NCBI RefSeq assembly: GCF_949987535.1
Contig: NC_080075.1
Span: 1,550,001-1,614,000, forward strand
DNA: 64,000 nucleotides
DNA from: Balaenoptera acutorostrata
Taxonomy: Eukaryota > Chordata > Mammalia > Artiodactyla > Balaenopteridae
Direction of reading: 5' to 3'
Shown here: one piece after another, positions 11,265-22,639 of the stretch
How positions within the stretch are numbered: position 1 is the first letter of the stretch
Layout of the letters: every line of letters starts with the position of its first letter
Made by a program: the position numbers and the translations under genes
Notes under the pieces: model-generated
What the model was told of the DNA's origin: nothing
What the model saw: the letters and a program-made list of their open reading frames with translations, nothing else
The model's database searches: none

Positions 11265-11480
11265 CTCTGCCAGCAGCTCGGTCTTTCCTTGGTTACCTCT
11301 CCTGCCAGGCAGCCCTCACTCCCCGCTCCAGGGAGGGTAACAGCTAGTTCCCGGGTGCCCCAATATCCCTTGTTTTTCCTTGAACCTACTCACATGCCCC
11401 TGTTTAGTATCTGGTCGTTTTATTAGGGTCTCTATGTTTGAACCATTTGGGCTGAATTAAGTTTCCTGCTGGGATACTCG
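11265..11480 (+). repeat. Old interspersed repeat, family unresolved
   Basis: Its 3' words (ccttgtttttccttgaacct, gttttattagg, gtttcctgctgggatac) parallel those at 14700-14880, suggesting two diverged copies of one repeat in the same orientation. Confidence 0.4.
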
Positions 11481-11857
11481 TCACCTAAAGGTCAGAGAAT
11501 GGTGTTCAGTCTTCCGTCCCCCACTAGTCCACCCCACCAAGGGGACCCTGAAGTGTCACCCCGTGCTCCTTCTCCCCCCACCTCCTAAATGGGAGATACC
11601 CTTTCATGCCTAACACAAGTTACTCGGAGCCACGTGACTAAGGAATAGAGAGAAAGGGAGTAGGTTGGAAAGAGAGAGAAAAGAAGTGCTGCTGGGAGCT
11701 TAATTTGTAAAGCGAAGTAATGTCACAGTGTGGGAGGAGAGGGTGGGAAAATAAAGGACAATTTGGGGCTTTCTGTAGACTCTGAAACTACATACCCTTC
11801 ATGGGTTTTTAGAAAATCATACATGGATCTTCACTTATTTTGGTTGTTGATCTGTTT

Positions 11858-12504
11858 CTGTTTTTACTGACATGTAATTGACACATAATATTATATTAGT
11901 TTCAGGTGTACAACATGATGATCTGGTATTTGTATATACTGTAAAATGATCACCGCAGTAAGTCCAGCTAACATCCATCACCGCACATAGTTACAGTTTT
12001 TATTCTTGCAAGGAGAACTTTTAAGATTTACTCTCTTGGCAATTTTCAGATGTAGAGTATTATTAACTATAGTCATCATGCTGTGCATTACATACCCAGG
12101 ACTTATTTAACTGGAAGTTTGTACCTTTTGACCACCTTCACACATTTCACCAGTATGGAGATTCCTCAAAAAGATCAGAGTAGAACTACCCTATCATCCA
12201 TCAATTCCACTACTGGTTATTTATCTGAAGGAAACGAAGACACTAATTGGAAAAGATATCTGCACCCCCATGTTCATTGCAGGATTATTTACAAAAGCCA
12301 AGACATGGAAATGGCCCAGGTGTCCATCAGTGGATGAACAGATAAAGAAAATGTAGATATATAGTCATAGCTATAGATATATACAATGGAATGTTATTCC
12401 TCCATAAACAGAAAGGAAATCTTGCCATTTGCTACAACATGGATGGACCTTGAAGGCATTATGCTAAATGAAATAAGTCAAACAGAGAAAGAGAAATACT
12501 GTAG
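11858..12504. mobile_element. Twin-primed (5'-inverted) LINE-1 insertion
   Basis: 11858-12150 is L1 3' UTR on the minus strand (taattgacacataatattat..., ...tagtcatcatgctgtgcatt). At about 12150 the sequence switches to the plus strand and reads through the C-terminal ORF2 region (cagtatggagattcctc to gagaaatactgtagg). A 9-bp candidate target-site duplication, gatctgttt, lies at 11849-11857 and 12505-12513. Both halves are diverged from the younger L1 copies in the window, so the event is fairly old. Confidence 0.85.
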
Positions 12505-12513
12505 GATCTGTTT

Positions 12514-13179
12514 TTTTGTCTAAATTTTTGATCTGTGGTTAAATCATGCAGGTTCTGGATGTATCAGGGTTTCATTTTTGGATAACGACATTTTTCTCCC
12601 TCTATAGAAGTGGAGCTCTTTTCTGAACAAAATTAGGTATCTTGAAGCCCCCTCCGCACATCCAATCCACTATCCCACATCCTTCCCAGAATGCTTTCTG
12701 AATGGATGGGGGTGGGTGCAGCAGGTCTGTTTTTTCCAGCCTAGTTCGTGGGCTTAAATGCCGGGCTTGCACTACCTATTTAGCAAGGATGCCGTGGCAT
12801 TTCCCTGACAAAAACTGGAGACATTCACATCATTAGTCATCTTTTCCACCATTACATTGGGTTTAATTTCAGGCTCGCCCATTACCCAATGCTTTTTTCA
12901 TTGCTTGATTTTTGACATCCATCAGGAAGGATCTTATTCATTCACTCCCCGAGGCAGTTATTTCCTGAGCTTTCACCGTTATGGACTCTTCTAGGACTCC
13001 GGATGGCATCCTATAATTATCAACATCTGATGACTTAAGTATTTTTTGCTATTTCTTAATGTTTCTATAGCCTTTTTTTGCATGCATTTCTCTTATTGCC
13101 ATTTAATTTATGTTACAAGTATAACTTTGGAGCTGAAAATAGCATTAAAGCTCATTTACTAACCCATCCACCCACCCCC
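12514..13179. other. Unique DNA, no gene seen
   Basis: No recognisable repeat or coding sequence. Confidence 0.5.
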
Positions 13180-13315
13180 TCAATTAGCATCAGAAAATCA
13201 GACTCTCAGACTAGTTAAATGATTTTCACAGGGCAAGACGGCTAATTACCGAAAAATCAAAAGCTGGAACCGAGTCTTCCTATGTCTCAGGCCAAGATAA
13301 CAACACTTTACTAAT
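13180..13315 (-). mobile_element. MIR SINE fragment
   Basis: Read on the plus strand it matches the complement of MIR: 'cagactctcagactagttaa', 'cacagggcaagacggctaat', 'aaaagctggaaccgagtct', in the expected order and with heavy divergence. Confidence 0.6.
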
Positions 13316-14389
13316 GTTGGATATTTTTTCATTTCTTTCAGAGTCTGATTTATTATACCTTCATTTATTCCTAAACAATACAAACAACAAGACGAAATCT
13401 GGATATTAAACCTCTGGGAGTTTGATTTGTATTCAGGGCATGTTCTTGGATCTGTTCATTTCCTACAGACTAGATTTAGAGTAAAGATAAACAGGTTGAT
13501 ACACTGTCTTGCCCACCTCAGATAGAAGTCAGAGATCACGTAAGTGATGGATTTGGGAACCCAAACTGACAGGATATCTTAAATGTGTATGGAGAGTTTT
13601 GGTAAGCAAGTCGGCCTGTAGTTATCTGTTGGCATCTTTGAGAGAGCAGCTCTGTGTAATGAGTGCAAAAGTGCTCTGTCGCTGGTGGTATAGGTGGGAG
13701 AGGTTTGCTATGGTTTCGTCTCCTAGGAGCTTAGAGTCTAAAATAACACCAAACGCTTATTATATCGTTTTGATACCCAAAAGGGCAGAAAAGCACACAC
13801 ACACAAACAGCCTAAACATGTAATAAATGTGAATAAATATATGTGAGGGATGATCATTTATTTCTTCAGGACAGTAAGCTGTTCTACTTCAATGATATCA
13901 TAAAGAGAGAGCAAAGGGAAACAAAGATAGAATATTTAATAAATCTAGCTGTAGAAGTATTACGGATATGTGGGTAGAGATATAAATGTACACCCACAAT
14001 AATTGACATCTTCTTTTTGACCTTGTTTTGACCTAGACCTGGGCCCTAATCAGTCTGCAATTCACACTGCCTCATTAGAACTTAATGAGTCAGGTTCAGA
14101 TCCCTAGTTTTGTCCCTGGCTGCAGACAGCACCAAATTAATTTCCAAGTGGCGACCTGAATTTTTTTTGAACGGGTCTTAGTAAATCATAGAGAGAGATA
14201 TTGAAGAGGTTTCTCTTAATACGATTATCTATTATACACTGTTATCTGAGTGTAATTCCACCCAAAACTCAGGCGGTGGCAGGGACTCCGAAGGACCGAG
14301 CCCTGATCTCTCCCACACATCCTGTCACCTCCTGCTCAATCCTCAATGCTGTCCATTTGCAAGTCTGCCTCTACACTATACTTGCAAAG
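13316..14389. other. Unique DNA, no gene seen
   Basis: Only a short CA run (about 13793) stands out. Confidence 0.5.
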
Positions 14390-14882
14390 CCCCTTTTTTT
14401 TAGCCTCTGCAGACCCGCCTGCCACCCACTGGCCCTCCCTGTCACTCTAGAAGGCTCACTGGCTGCACCACATCCCTGGGCTCCCTTCCAGGTTCTAGCT
14501 GATCCAACCTATGGAGAGTCAGCAGATCAGAGGATAAAGAGAGTCAGGACAGGACGCCTATTTCCCCAGGTCCATCCCTGCAGGGTTGCCTGGGGCTGAC
14601 GCGGCCTTCGACGGAGGTCCCTGCCTCTCTCAAGATGGGACTCTCTGAAAACTCTCTCCACATGCTCATCTGATTTCCAGTAAGTTCTCCCTCCTCTCAG
14701 CCCTTTGAGATGAGGCTGTGGTTACAACTCCATGGTTACTAGTTTCAAGCTCCTGCACGTCTCTAGAGCTATACCTGCATCCTGCTCCCACCATTGCAAA
14801 TAGTTTCTTATTCGACCTACCTCGAATCATCCTAATTTGAGTATGTTACCTGTTTCCCGCTCTGGCCCTGGCTAATACACCT
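14390..14882 (+). repeat. Old interspersed repeat, family unresolved
   Basis: The order of words (gttctagctgatccaacc, catccctgcagggttgcctg, ccattgcaaatagtttctta, atttgagtatgttacctgtt, ending ctggctaatacac) matches a mammal-wide dispersed repeat. A shorter diverged copy is at 11265-11480. I cannot assign the family name with confidence. Confidence 0.5.
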
Positions 14883-16104
14883 CTCTTAAAGTATTGTAGC
14901 CCTCTGACAAAAAGTCATTGTTTCCCTTATTTTGTACTTTTGACAAATCCTTGGAAAGTTTAGAGAAAAATCTTTATGCTGGATGGCGTTAGATGAGAAG
15001 TATTGAATGTCTTTTCTGTTGTCCGTTCTCCTACTGGAGAATAACTCGAGGTGACCGCCATGGAGACACCACGAAGTCACTGTCACTCCAGACATCTGAG
15101 GGCAGAAAAATGGTGACCCAGTTTTAGAAAGCACTAAATCTTGTACTAAAAGGGTGAAGTGAGTAGATACAGGTGAACAAACAAACAAACAAACACCATT
15201 AAGAATATGTTCTCATTCTCTTTAAGCCTTTAGCTGGTTCAAGAGTTTAAAGGCAAGTCTTTAGAAATCACTCCGTTAGTAAGTCAACAGGACTATATGG
15301 TGGACAAACACGGAATGACAACTTGAGTAATGAGAAACCTATCAAGGCTGACCGGTCCTCTCTTCTGCAGCATGCTTGCGGGAGTTCTGAGCAGTCTGTG
15401 TGGTCCTGTCATCTTGGCTATTTTCTTGGAGGTGACAGGGCAGGATGGCAGTGGAACTTAACCACAGGTCCCTTAAAATGAGCTGCAGTCAATAAAGACC
15501 CACTGTTGGGAAAGATGAAGTCCGGTGAATCTCATTTCAATGAACTGGTACAAAACCATGATTGTTGCTGCTGAACTTCGAGATAGACTTGGTAACACCT
15601 TGAAAAGGAGTCTATCAAAGTCGGAGATGTTTATCCCCGGAAAGAATCCTGAAAAACATCAATGTGGAGTCTCGGTTAAGTTTTCCTGATTATTTGTCTT
15701 GAAGGAAATGATGACGGATTATGCCAGTTAACTGGGTATATAGTACAATTTCTGAAATGTTTCCAAATCTAGAATTAATTTTAGTACACCAGAAATGTTG
15801 ATTATCCATAGAATTCATGGAAGGAATTTGGGCAGGGCTGTATGGCAACTATCTTCTGAAATAATAGCACTTTAGAAATAAAATAAGGCATTTTTTGCAG
15901 GTAAATACTGCTGACCTTTGAGTGGCTTGAATGTCAGATGCCTCTTCCACAAGAAGTATAAAATATGTAAGTGTGAAAATCTGTATTTATGTGAAAATCC
16001 ACACCATTTAATTTGATTATATAAAGAAGCAGATCAAGGAGTTCTTCCAAATCAAAGTTTGCAGTGTGGGATTTGCATAGGCAAACAGTGCCATGTATCA
16101 GCAT
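14883..16104. other. Unique DNA, no gene seen
   Basis: A (CAAA)n run lies at 15177-15196. A 100-codon frame at 14886-15188 on the minus strand has no recognisable domain. Confidence 0.5.
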
Positions 16105-16289
16105 TTCTTCCTTCCCTCCTTCCCTCCCTTCCTTCCCTCCCTCCCTCCCTCCCTCCTTCCCTCCCTTCCTTCCCTCCTTCCTTTCCTTCCTTCCCTCCTT
16201 CCCTCCCTTCCTTCCCTCCTTCCCTCCCTCCCTTCCCTCCCTTCCCTCCTTCCCTCCTTCCCTCCTTCCCTCCTTCCCTCCTTCCTTCC
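16105..16289 (+). repeat. CCTT/CCCT polypyrimidine tract (185 bp)
   Basis: Pure C/T over about 185 bases in CCTT and CCCT units. The minus strand is GGAA/GGGA. Near 16135-16160 at least four CCC runs are separated by single T, giving a G-quadruplex motif on the minus strand. Six long low-complexity frames (Pro/Ser/Leu and Gly/Lys/Glu rich) cross it and are artefacts. Confidence 0.98.
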
Positions 16290-16950
16290 ACCTGTAGTGC
16301 CCCATAATACAGAGCTGTGTTCCTGGGATCTATCTGCTCCTTTGTAACCCACTAGGGCAGAGCCCAGGAGAGCTCAGCTGGGCTGCGTGCAGCTTTGATC
16401 TTGGCTCTGAGCCCTCCTCCCTCTGAAGCTGGTTAACTTCTTTCCCACGGGGGTTAATGCTACTAGTTAGAGGTGACTCTATTCCAATGATGGAATAACT
16501 CTGGCCTTCAAATGAGTCTCAGATTCAATGTGAAGCCCTGAAGATGACTAGCCTTGCTGGTTTTTAATTCCTTGTATCTTTGCTGTTGCACTGAGGAGAT
16601 TAGAGAGACCTCTGTTTTCCAGGGTTTCACTGATATTTGCCTGTAATCTTACTCACCACTTTAGTCCAGTTCTCCCTGGATTGGGGACTATTAGTGCAAT
16701 TTCTCGAGATTTTTGTCATATCCGCTTCTTTCCTCATTCTGCTTGTGTCAGGGAGCGTCGGAGGAAAGTGGAGAGCTTCTAGGCTGTCCAGAGACATTGC
16801 ATGCTGGAATCTTGCTTCTTTCTTTGGATACGATTTTTTTAAAGTGATAGTATGAGGTTATATCTAACTTCCTTGCTTGTTGCTGCTAATGAATTTTTGT
16901 TTTTGTTGGATACCTTACTGTTTTACTTTCCTCCTTTTTTTCTCCTTTGA
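16290..16950. other. Unique DNA, no gene seen
   Basis: No repeat or coding sequence recognised. Confidence 0.45.
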
Positions 16951-17281
16951 TTTAATTAATTAATTAATTAATTAATTAATTTTTGGCTGTGTTGGGTCTT
17001 CATTGCAGTGAGCGGGCTTCTCATCATGGTGGCTTCTCTTGTTGCAGAGCACGGGCTCTAGGCACGTGGGCTTCCGTAGTTGCAGCACGTGGGTTCAGTA
17101 GTTGCGGCACGTGGGCCCTAGCGTGCGCGGGCTTCAGTAGTTGTAGCGCGTGGGCTTCAGTAGTTGTGGCGCACAGGCTTAGTTGCTCCACGGCATGTGG
17201 GATCTTCCCAGACCAGAGCTCGAACCCATGTCCCCTGCATTGGCAGGCAGATTCTTAACCACTGTGCCACCAGGGAAGCCC
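16951..17281 (-). mobile_element. CHR-type tRNA-derived SINE (long form)
   Basis: Minus-strand element. The tRNA-related head is at the right end, where the plus strand shows ccaccagggaagccc. The pol III B box, seen as ggagctcgaacc on the plus strand complement, lies near 17215-17230. The tail is the (TTAA)n run at 16951-16981. The body contains four to five tandem units with 'gtgggcttcagtagttg' at about 17065-17170. No convincing target-site duplication is visible. Confidence 0.93.
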
Positions 17282-17570
17282 CCTCCTTCTTCTTATTGTT
17301 TATCCCATTAGACGTTAAAGAGAGATCATTTGGCATCCAGGCTTACCCCATCATATTATTTATATGCCTACTAGCCTTTAGCAGGACTAAACCCTCTAGG
17401 TATATTATATATGTTATATATATTATATATTATACATTTTACATATTATATATGTTCCAGGACAGTTTACCTGATGAGAAGTTCAGGAATTTTTAGCTGT
17501 TTTCGATTACAGAAGTTGGTTACTTTCTAGGTTTGGAGTGACTTATTTCAATACCTATCTACAAATAAAA
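17282..17570. other. Unique DNA with an AT-rich patch
   Basis: A TATATTA/TATATAT patch lies at 17400-17455. No gene is seen. Confidence 0.5.
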
Positions 17571-18158
17571 TTACAAGGGCTCATCTTTTAAAGTTGTTTC
17601 TAATTTGGCCAGTACCTCATAAATCTCTTTATATCCTCTTTCTGTTGGAGTGATCACCTGAGATAAACATCTAGAGCTGTGATTATGAGTGTTATGAATT
17701 GGGTCTTCCTCTGAGAGGCTTTGGGGTCCCCCTTTGCTGTAGAAAGTAAAGCATTTCTGATGAAAGACCCATACACCAAATTTATTCCATGAAGGGCCAA
17801 GCATGGTTTGAAACCCCGAAGACTGCAGACTCGAGAGCTTTGATAGGGTCTCAGCAGAGGTGGCCTGAGGTCTCGTGAGGCCTGAAGTTATCACATTTAG
17901 GGTCCCTTTTATGGAAAAGAATACATTATACATTGAAAAATAAGTACAGGGCCTTGGAAGTAACTGGTGTAACTGAGCTGCCTGAAGCCTGAACTTCACT
18001 GATTTCTTTATAAATTCATCTCTGGATCTATGGAAAGATTCTCCCAAGAAACCCAGCCCCAGGCATGCCTGTTGGCTGTACTTGCAAAGGGGGACAGTGT
18101 TTGAGAATACTTGGACCAGCTCACATGTGGGCTCTGAGCGTAACTGGGTGACCTGCAC
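17571..18158 (-). other. Unexplained 195-codon open frame, unlikely to be a complete gene
   Basis: This is the longest open frame in the window not explained by a repeat (stop TAA at 17571-17573). Its 5'-most candidate start at 18156-18158 is GTG rather than ATG; the first in-frame ATG falls inside, in ...YFSMYNVFF. I recognise no domain, signal peptide or membrane segment. Composition is not low-complexity: Ser, Leu, Thr and Lys are well spread, with a Leu/Glu/Lys-rich end (YKEIYEVLAKLETTLKDE). No poly-A or poly-T tail flanks it, so a processed pseudogene is not shown. It could be a decayed exon, an old retroelement remnant, or chance. No function is proposed. Confidence 0.25.
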
Positions 18159-20089
18159 TCAGGTCCTGATGTGTCCCTGCAGGACAATGTACAGCCTTCT
18201 TCCAATGGCCCTGCTTTGTCAGTGCCACTTCTTCTTGGTGTCCTGATTAATCTCTCATTTATCTCTGGATTTGGAGCCCAATCTTGGCTCAACTTATGTG
18301 GCTAAGATCTAGAAACTGTACTTGGCTCTTGTGTCTCTCACTTTATATGGGAAACACCAGCCTGGACCATGACACTGACATTGAACACGACCACATGTAG
18401 AAGTCCTTCCCACAGCCTGCTGCTGTCATGCACCAGACCTCAATCCTCTGGATACAGATTCTGGTTCAGATTGAGAGTCTTGGGTTGCCTTTCCTTCTTT
18501 GCACAGAGTGATGTGGGCTTTTGGCTTGAAGTCAAGTTCTATTGTTGAAATCGTATCTCTAGGTAGGATTCTACCTATTCCATACTTCTTATCCTTCTTT
18601 GCAAGTTCAGTACGGTTGCACTTGCCTTGAGAAAAAGCCCATTGACGCAGGAGATCTATCTTCCTGACACAACCATCAGTGAATTTTTATATAAATAATG
18701 TAGCATTTTGACATATCTTATGCTGGGACTTCTGAATATGATAACAATTCCTGGGGTTTCCTGCCATGTATAATCAAGAATACCTAATGCAGGATGATAA
18801 GAAAAGCTGTGACATTTCTGAGTCTTATTATGATCAATTTGAGATTGACAGAGTGTTCTCAAGTTATTCTTCATCTTATAGAATCTGAAGAGCAGAGAAT
18901 TGGTGTGACTGTCCGAAACAGTGGGAGCTGACCTGCTCAAATCAATCTGTGAATACAGAGAGGTACAGTTTTCCAGGCTGGCAAAAACTCTCCACCTACC
19001 TACGATAGAAGGTGGTTGTATTAAAATCCATTTGTTTCATTTCTGTGAAGTGCAATGATGCAAGGGCAAAGTTTTACGCTAGAAATGGTGGTTCCAAGAA
19101 CAGAAGAGGGGTGTTGAGCGTCTCAGGTAGTCAAGCTTTTCAACTCTGTGGCGAGGCATTGGAGCACCAGGTGACGATGTGTCCATTTTACTTTCAGGAG
19201 TAATGCATCCTCTTTGTGCATCATAATGGGCCATTAAAGAGTCCAGAAGTGCTAACACAACTCAGAGGGGATGCACAGTTGGGGTGTCAGAACCCCTTCC
19301 TTTAGACGGCTCTCGAGACAGGTAAAGGAATTTGGCTTTGCAAGTTTTTGGGGATATTTCAGCCATGCAATGAAAACTGCCTCGTGAATCTTTGTCCTCC
19401 CCCTTTGTAAATTAAAATATACAAACTAGGATACAATTTGAATAATGTCTACCAATAATTTGCCTAATGGCAACTCTGTTTTATACTCCTTTAAAGGAGG
19501 CTGGCAAAAATACAAATCAGTAATGAGAAAGTATAAAAAACAAAAGTAACTCATCCAGAACTAACAGAATAAATCACTTAAGGGAACATTAAGTCCTAAT
19601 TGTAGAAATAACACACATTAATCACCCCTGGGGTGCCACAGGGGACGGGGTTGCTGATAGGCATTCCACAGCCTGGCACAAGGGAGAGAAAATACAGATG
19701 CAGCCGAAAGATCTAAGTTTCAGTGCAAAGGTGTACATTCAGAAGCCTAGGTGGGCGTATGGTTACATCATTTTGAACTTTATAATGGAGAGAAAACCCT
19801 GGCAACACAACATTAGTGTTGCCAATGCAGGTGCCCGTAAAGGAGGCCATTCACCTTGGAATGTCACCGAGCTTTCTTCTGGCTTCAGCTAAAGGCATTC
19901 GACATAAGGCAAAGCTCAACTAGGAACTGTTAAATGTTTCCATTTACCTTCAGGTTGGGAGGCAAAAAATTTCAAATGATGGCCACTACCAACTTCTCAA
20001 CTGAGCGGAATTGGCCAGTTATGACCACTGGTTCTCACTGTAGAAGCAACTTCAGCTTCTAAACTAAATTAAACAGCTTGAGCAATGAG
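18159..20089. other. Unique DNA, no gene seen
   Basis: Several short frames (63-94 codons) occur on both strands without domain resemblance. No recognisable interspersed repeat. Confidence 0.45.
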
Positions 20090-20285
20090 AACCCATGACG
20101 GGTCTGAGGTCTGGAGTCAGACAGACCTGTGTTTCTGTTCCGCTTCTACTGCGCACTGGATGGAAGGGGTCTCCATGCCCTGCCTCTCAAACGGGGACGC
20201 TAATAGCCACAGGCAGGGTCGGTGTACGGATTTCTGGTAATGTACATGGAGATTCTAATATAATACATGGCTCCAGAAGAAAATA
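20090..20285 (+). mobile_element. MIR SINE fragment
   Basis: MIR-like order: 'gtctggagtcagacagacct', 'tgtttctgttccgcttctac', 'cctctcaaacggggacgcta'. The 63-codon frame over it is an artefact. Confidence 0.65.
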
Positions 20286-21194
20286 AGTGACAGGAATACC
20301 GTAGCCTCTGAGAACAATCCGCTGGTGCCTATGGGGGAGGGGAAGCTGGTGACTACAGGGAAATAGCTCCCAATCAAGTCTAATTCATTGGCAGTCTCCT
20401 AAGCATTTTTGTGTGGCCCATCCATCCCTGGACAATTTTCTTATGTACAAGCTCCCAGAAGCAAGAAGGAGATAAAATGCAAAGTGAAATGTAGAACTCC
20501 AAGTGAATTAAAGCATCTGTCAGCATGATCAGTTCTAAATCGAAAAGTAAACTTAATTAAAAAGAAAAGAAAACTCTTGTTGCTGCCATAATGAAGTTCA
20601 GGGTTTTGAGGCTGACAAAGAGGAAGATGTGCGGAAAGGTTCATAATTAAATGATGGGGTAAAATTATCACAGGATGTTTACTCTGCAATCTATGCTCAA
20701 ATTTATTTATTTTCTTGCCTTCCAAAAATAAAGGCTATAAAATTGAGCGCACAATTAAATTATACCTGTAGCGCCCCCAATTAACCAAATCCTGGAACAT
20801 TTCAATTTGTGTGATCCAGCTGTGTGCATCCAAAATTGCACATTAGGAGCTGGGAAATGTCTCCTTTAAGCTTGTTTCCTGGCACAGGATTTAAAAACCT
20901 GGCTGGTTAATAGCCCTCTGCACTCCTTCTAGCCGGGTCTTGCTGGCCCTGAAGGTCAAGCAAGAGGCTGCAAGGTCAATTCGCAAATGAAGTGTGAAAT
21001 ATAGACCTTGGATTTTGGTGAGGAGAGAGATGGCGCTGGGGCTGAGGCGAGCTTCTCTGATGGGATTAGAGGATCCGCTGTGGTTAAAATGGTCAGCATT
21101 CAGACGGCAGCAGAGTTTTCTCATTAGTGAATTGTTTTAAACATGCTTAGCTATCCACCACTCAGATCAAACACATGCCAGCATTCTGGCATAT
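20286..21194. other. Repeat-free DNA, possibly conserved non-coding
   Basis: About 900 bases without recognisable repeats. 20500-20860 has several TAATTA/TTAATT-type words (acttaattaaa, tcataattaaat, acaattaaatt, ccaattaacc) of the kind bound by homeodomain factors. No splice-flanked open frame is evident. Regulatory function is only a guess from sequence style. Confidence 0.3.
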
Positions 21195-21320
21195 TTTGTT
21201 TAGTTTAGATACATGTATATGTAGAACTGAATCCCTTTGCTGTACACCTGAAACTAACACAACATTGTTAATCCACTATACTCCAATATAAAATAAAACT
21301 TTAAAAATAAATAAATGAGA
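21195..21320 (+). mobile_element. LINE-1 3' end fragment
   Basis: It carries 'gctgtacacctgaaactaac' and 'ccactatactccaatataaa', typical of the last 100 bases of cetartiodactyl L1 3' UTRs, followed by an A-rich (AAAT)n tail. Confidence 0.85.
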
Positions 21321-21524
21321 TATAATTAAAAATTTTTAGTTTAGGCTCCCACTTTACCTCCTTCCTTTATTCCTCCCTTTCTACTCAAAGTGCTATTAGT
21401 ATATGAGGTTACCATGCATTTATAATATTTTAAGTACATATGTATGCGTTCATACCCATTCTGTAGTGTTTTCTTGCATATAAATTCATTTCAATAAACA
21501 AAATGTTCCTGTATGGGCACACAG

Positions 21525-21745
21525 AGCCATATAAAGGATGCTCATTGCAGCCTTGCTTATAATAGCTAAAAAATTGAAAATAACCATATTCTCACCTATA
21601 AAGGATTATTTATTCATTAGTTTATTCATACCACGAAATACATTATAACAGTTTAAATGAATGAACCAGATCTCTCTGTGTTAATATAAATATCTCTAAA
21701 ATATAATTTTGAATGAAAAAAGTTGCATGTGAGATTTTGAGTGAA
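21525..21745 (+). mobile_element. Old LINE-1 (L1M) ORF2 3' fragment
   Basis: Diverged match to the L1 C-terminal/3' region: 'ctcattgcagccttgcttataatagc', 'cataccacgaaatacattataacag', 'gatctctctgtgttaatata' (in pieces). Strongly decayed. Confidence 0.55.
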
Positions 21746-21879
21746 TAACGTCAGGACGAGAAGCGTGGATGGGAAAACCCCCAGGGTCCATGTGTGTGAG
21801 ATGCAGGAAGAAGCTCAGCAAATGGGGCTCTTAGATGATGCTTCCCAGGCGTTCCCACAGCCAGGTGGGCCGAGTGACA

Positions 21880-22335
21880 GTTCTGGTCAGTGTCACGTTG
21901 GAGAGGTCCGGTTCACCTTTCCCGGGCCTGACCCGTTCAGGCGTCTCCCAGGAACCTTTCCCACTGCTGCCCGGATGCAGACGACCCCGTGGAGATGCTC
22001 AGCCCCGGGGGATGGCGGAGCCGGGAGCCTCGCCGGTAACACAGGCTGTGCTATGACATGGCCGAGAGGCCCAGCTTCCCTGTGTCAGGACACTGACATT
22101 TGTGACTGTGGCTTCTCCTGACATGCTCGCGTCTCCAGGAGCCTTTGTGACGCTGGCCGTCAGTGAGTAGTTTGCAGGGCAAGAGCAGGAACGGCTGCGG
22201 ACGGACCAGCCCCGCGTCTCCTCCACGTGGCTCAGCTCTGCTCCCACCATCCATCCGCCGTGGCTACAACCGAAGTGGGCGCCTGGCTTCCTGGGCCCCC
22301 GCCACAGCACCCCTGGCCCTGCTGCTGGTGAGAAG
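21880..22335. other. GC- and CpG-rich unique patch
   Basis: GC content and CpG count are clearly above the surroundings. All six frames are interrupted, though frames of 117-126 codons occur on both strands because stops are rare. An acceptor-like sequence ends at 21979 (pyrimidines then gatgcag) and a donor-like ctg/gtgagaag lies at 22327. No protein family is recognised. It may be a decayed CpG island or a non-coding exon. Confidence 0.3.
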
Positions 22336-22639
22336 TTAGAGCAGAATTTCACGTAATCACAGGCTTTTTAGTGCAGAGCCATCCTTTGTCTGGAGAGCAT
22401 TTCTCTAAAAAACGTAGAAGGTACCCAGTATATTTGCCTTCTTCCCTATGCTAACAGCCGCATCGGAATTCATACACACACATCTTCTTTCGTGATTTCC
22501 TGTTTCCCCGTACCTTACTCTCAATTCTTTGTGAAGGTTCCCTTAAGAATGCACATGGGCTTGCCTGGGAAAGCCAAAGGCTTAATCTAGTATTTGCCCT
22601 GGGTTACTTTAGCTGAGATTGTTCAATGGGCCATTTTCA

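Noticed and set aside
16059..16352. Several overlapping 77-123 codon Pro/Ser/Leu and Gly/Lys/Glu frames
   Set aside because: They are translations of the CCTT/CCCT tract in all frames of both strands, with no non-repetitive protein content.
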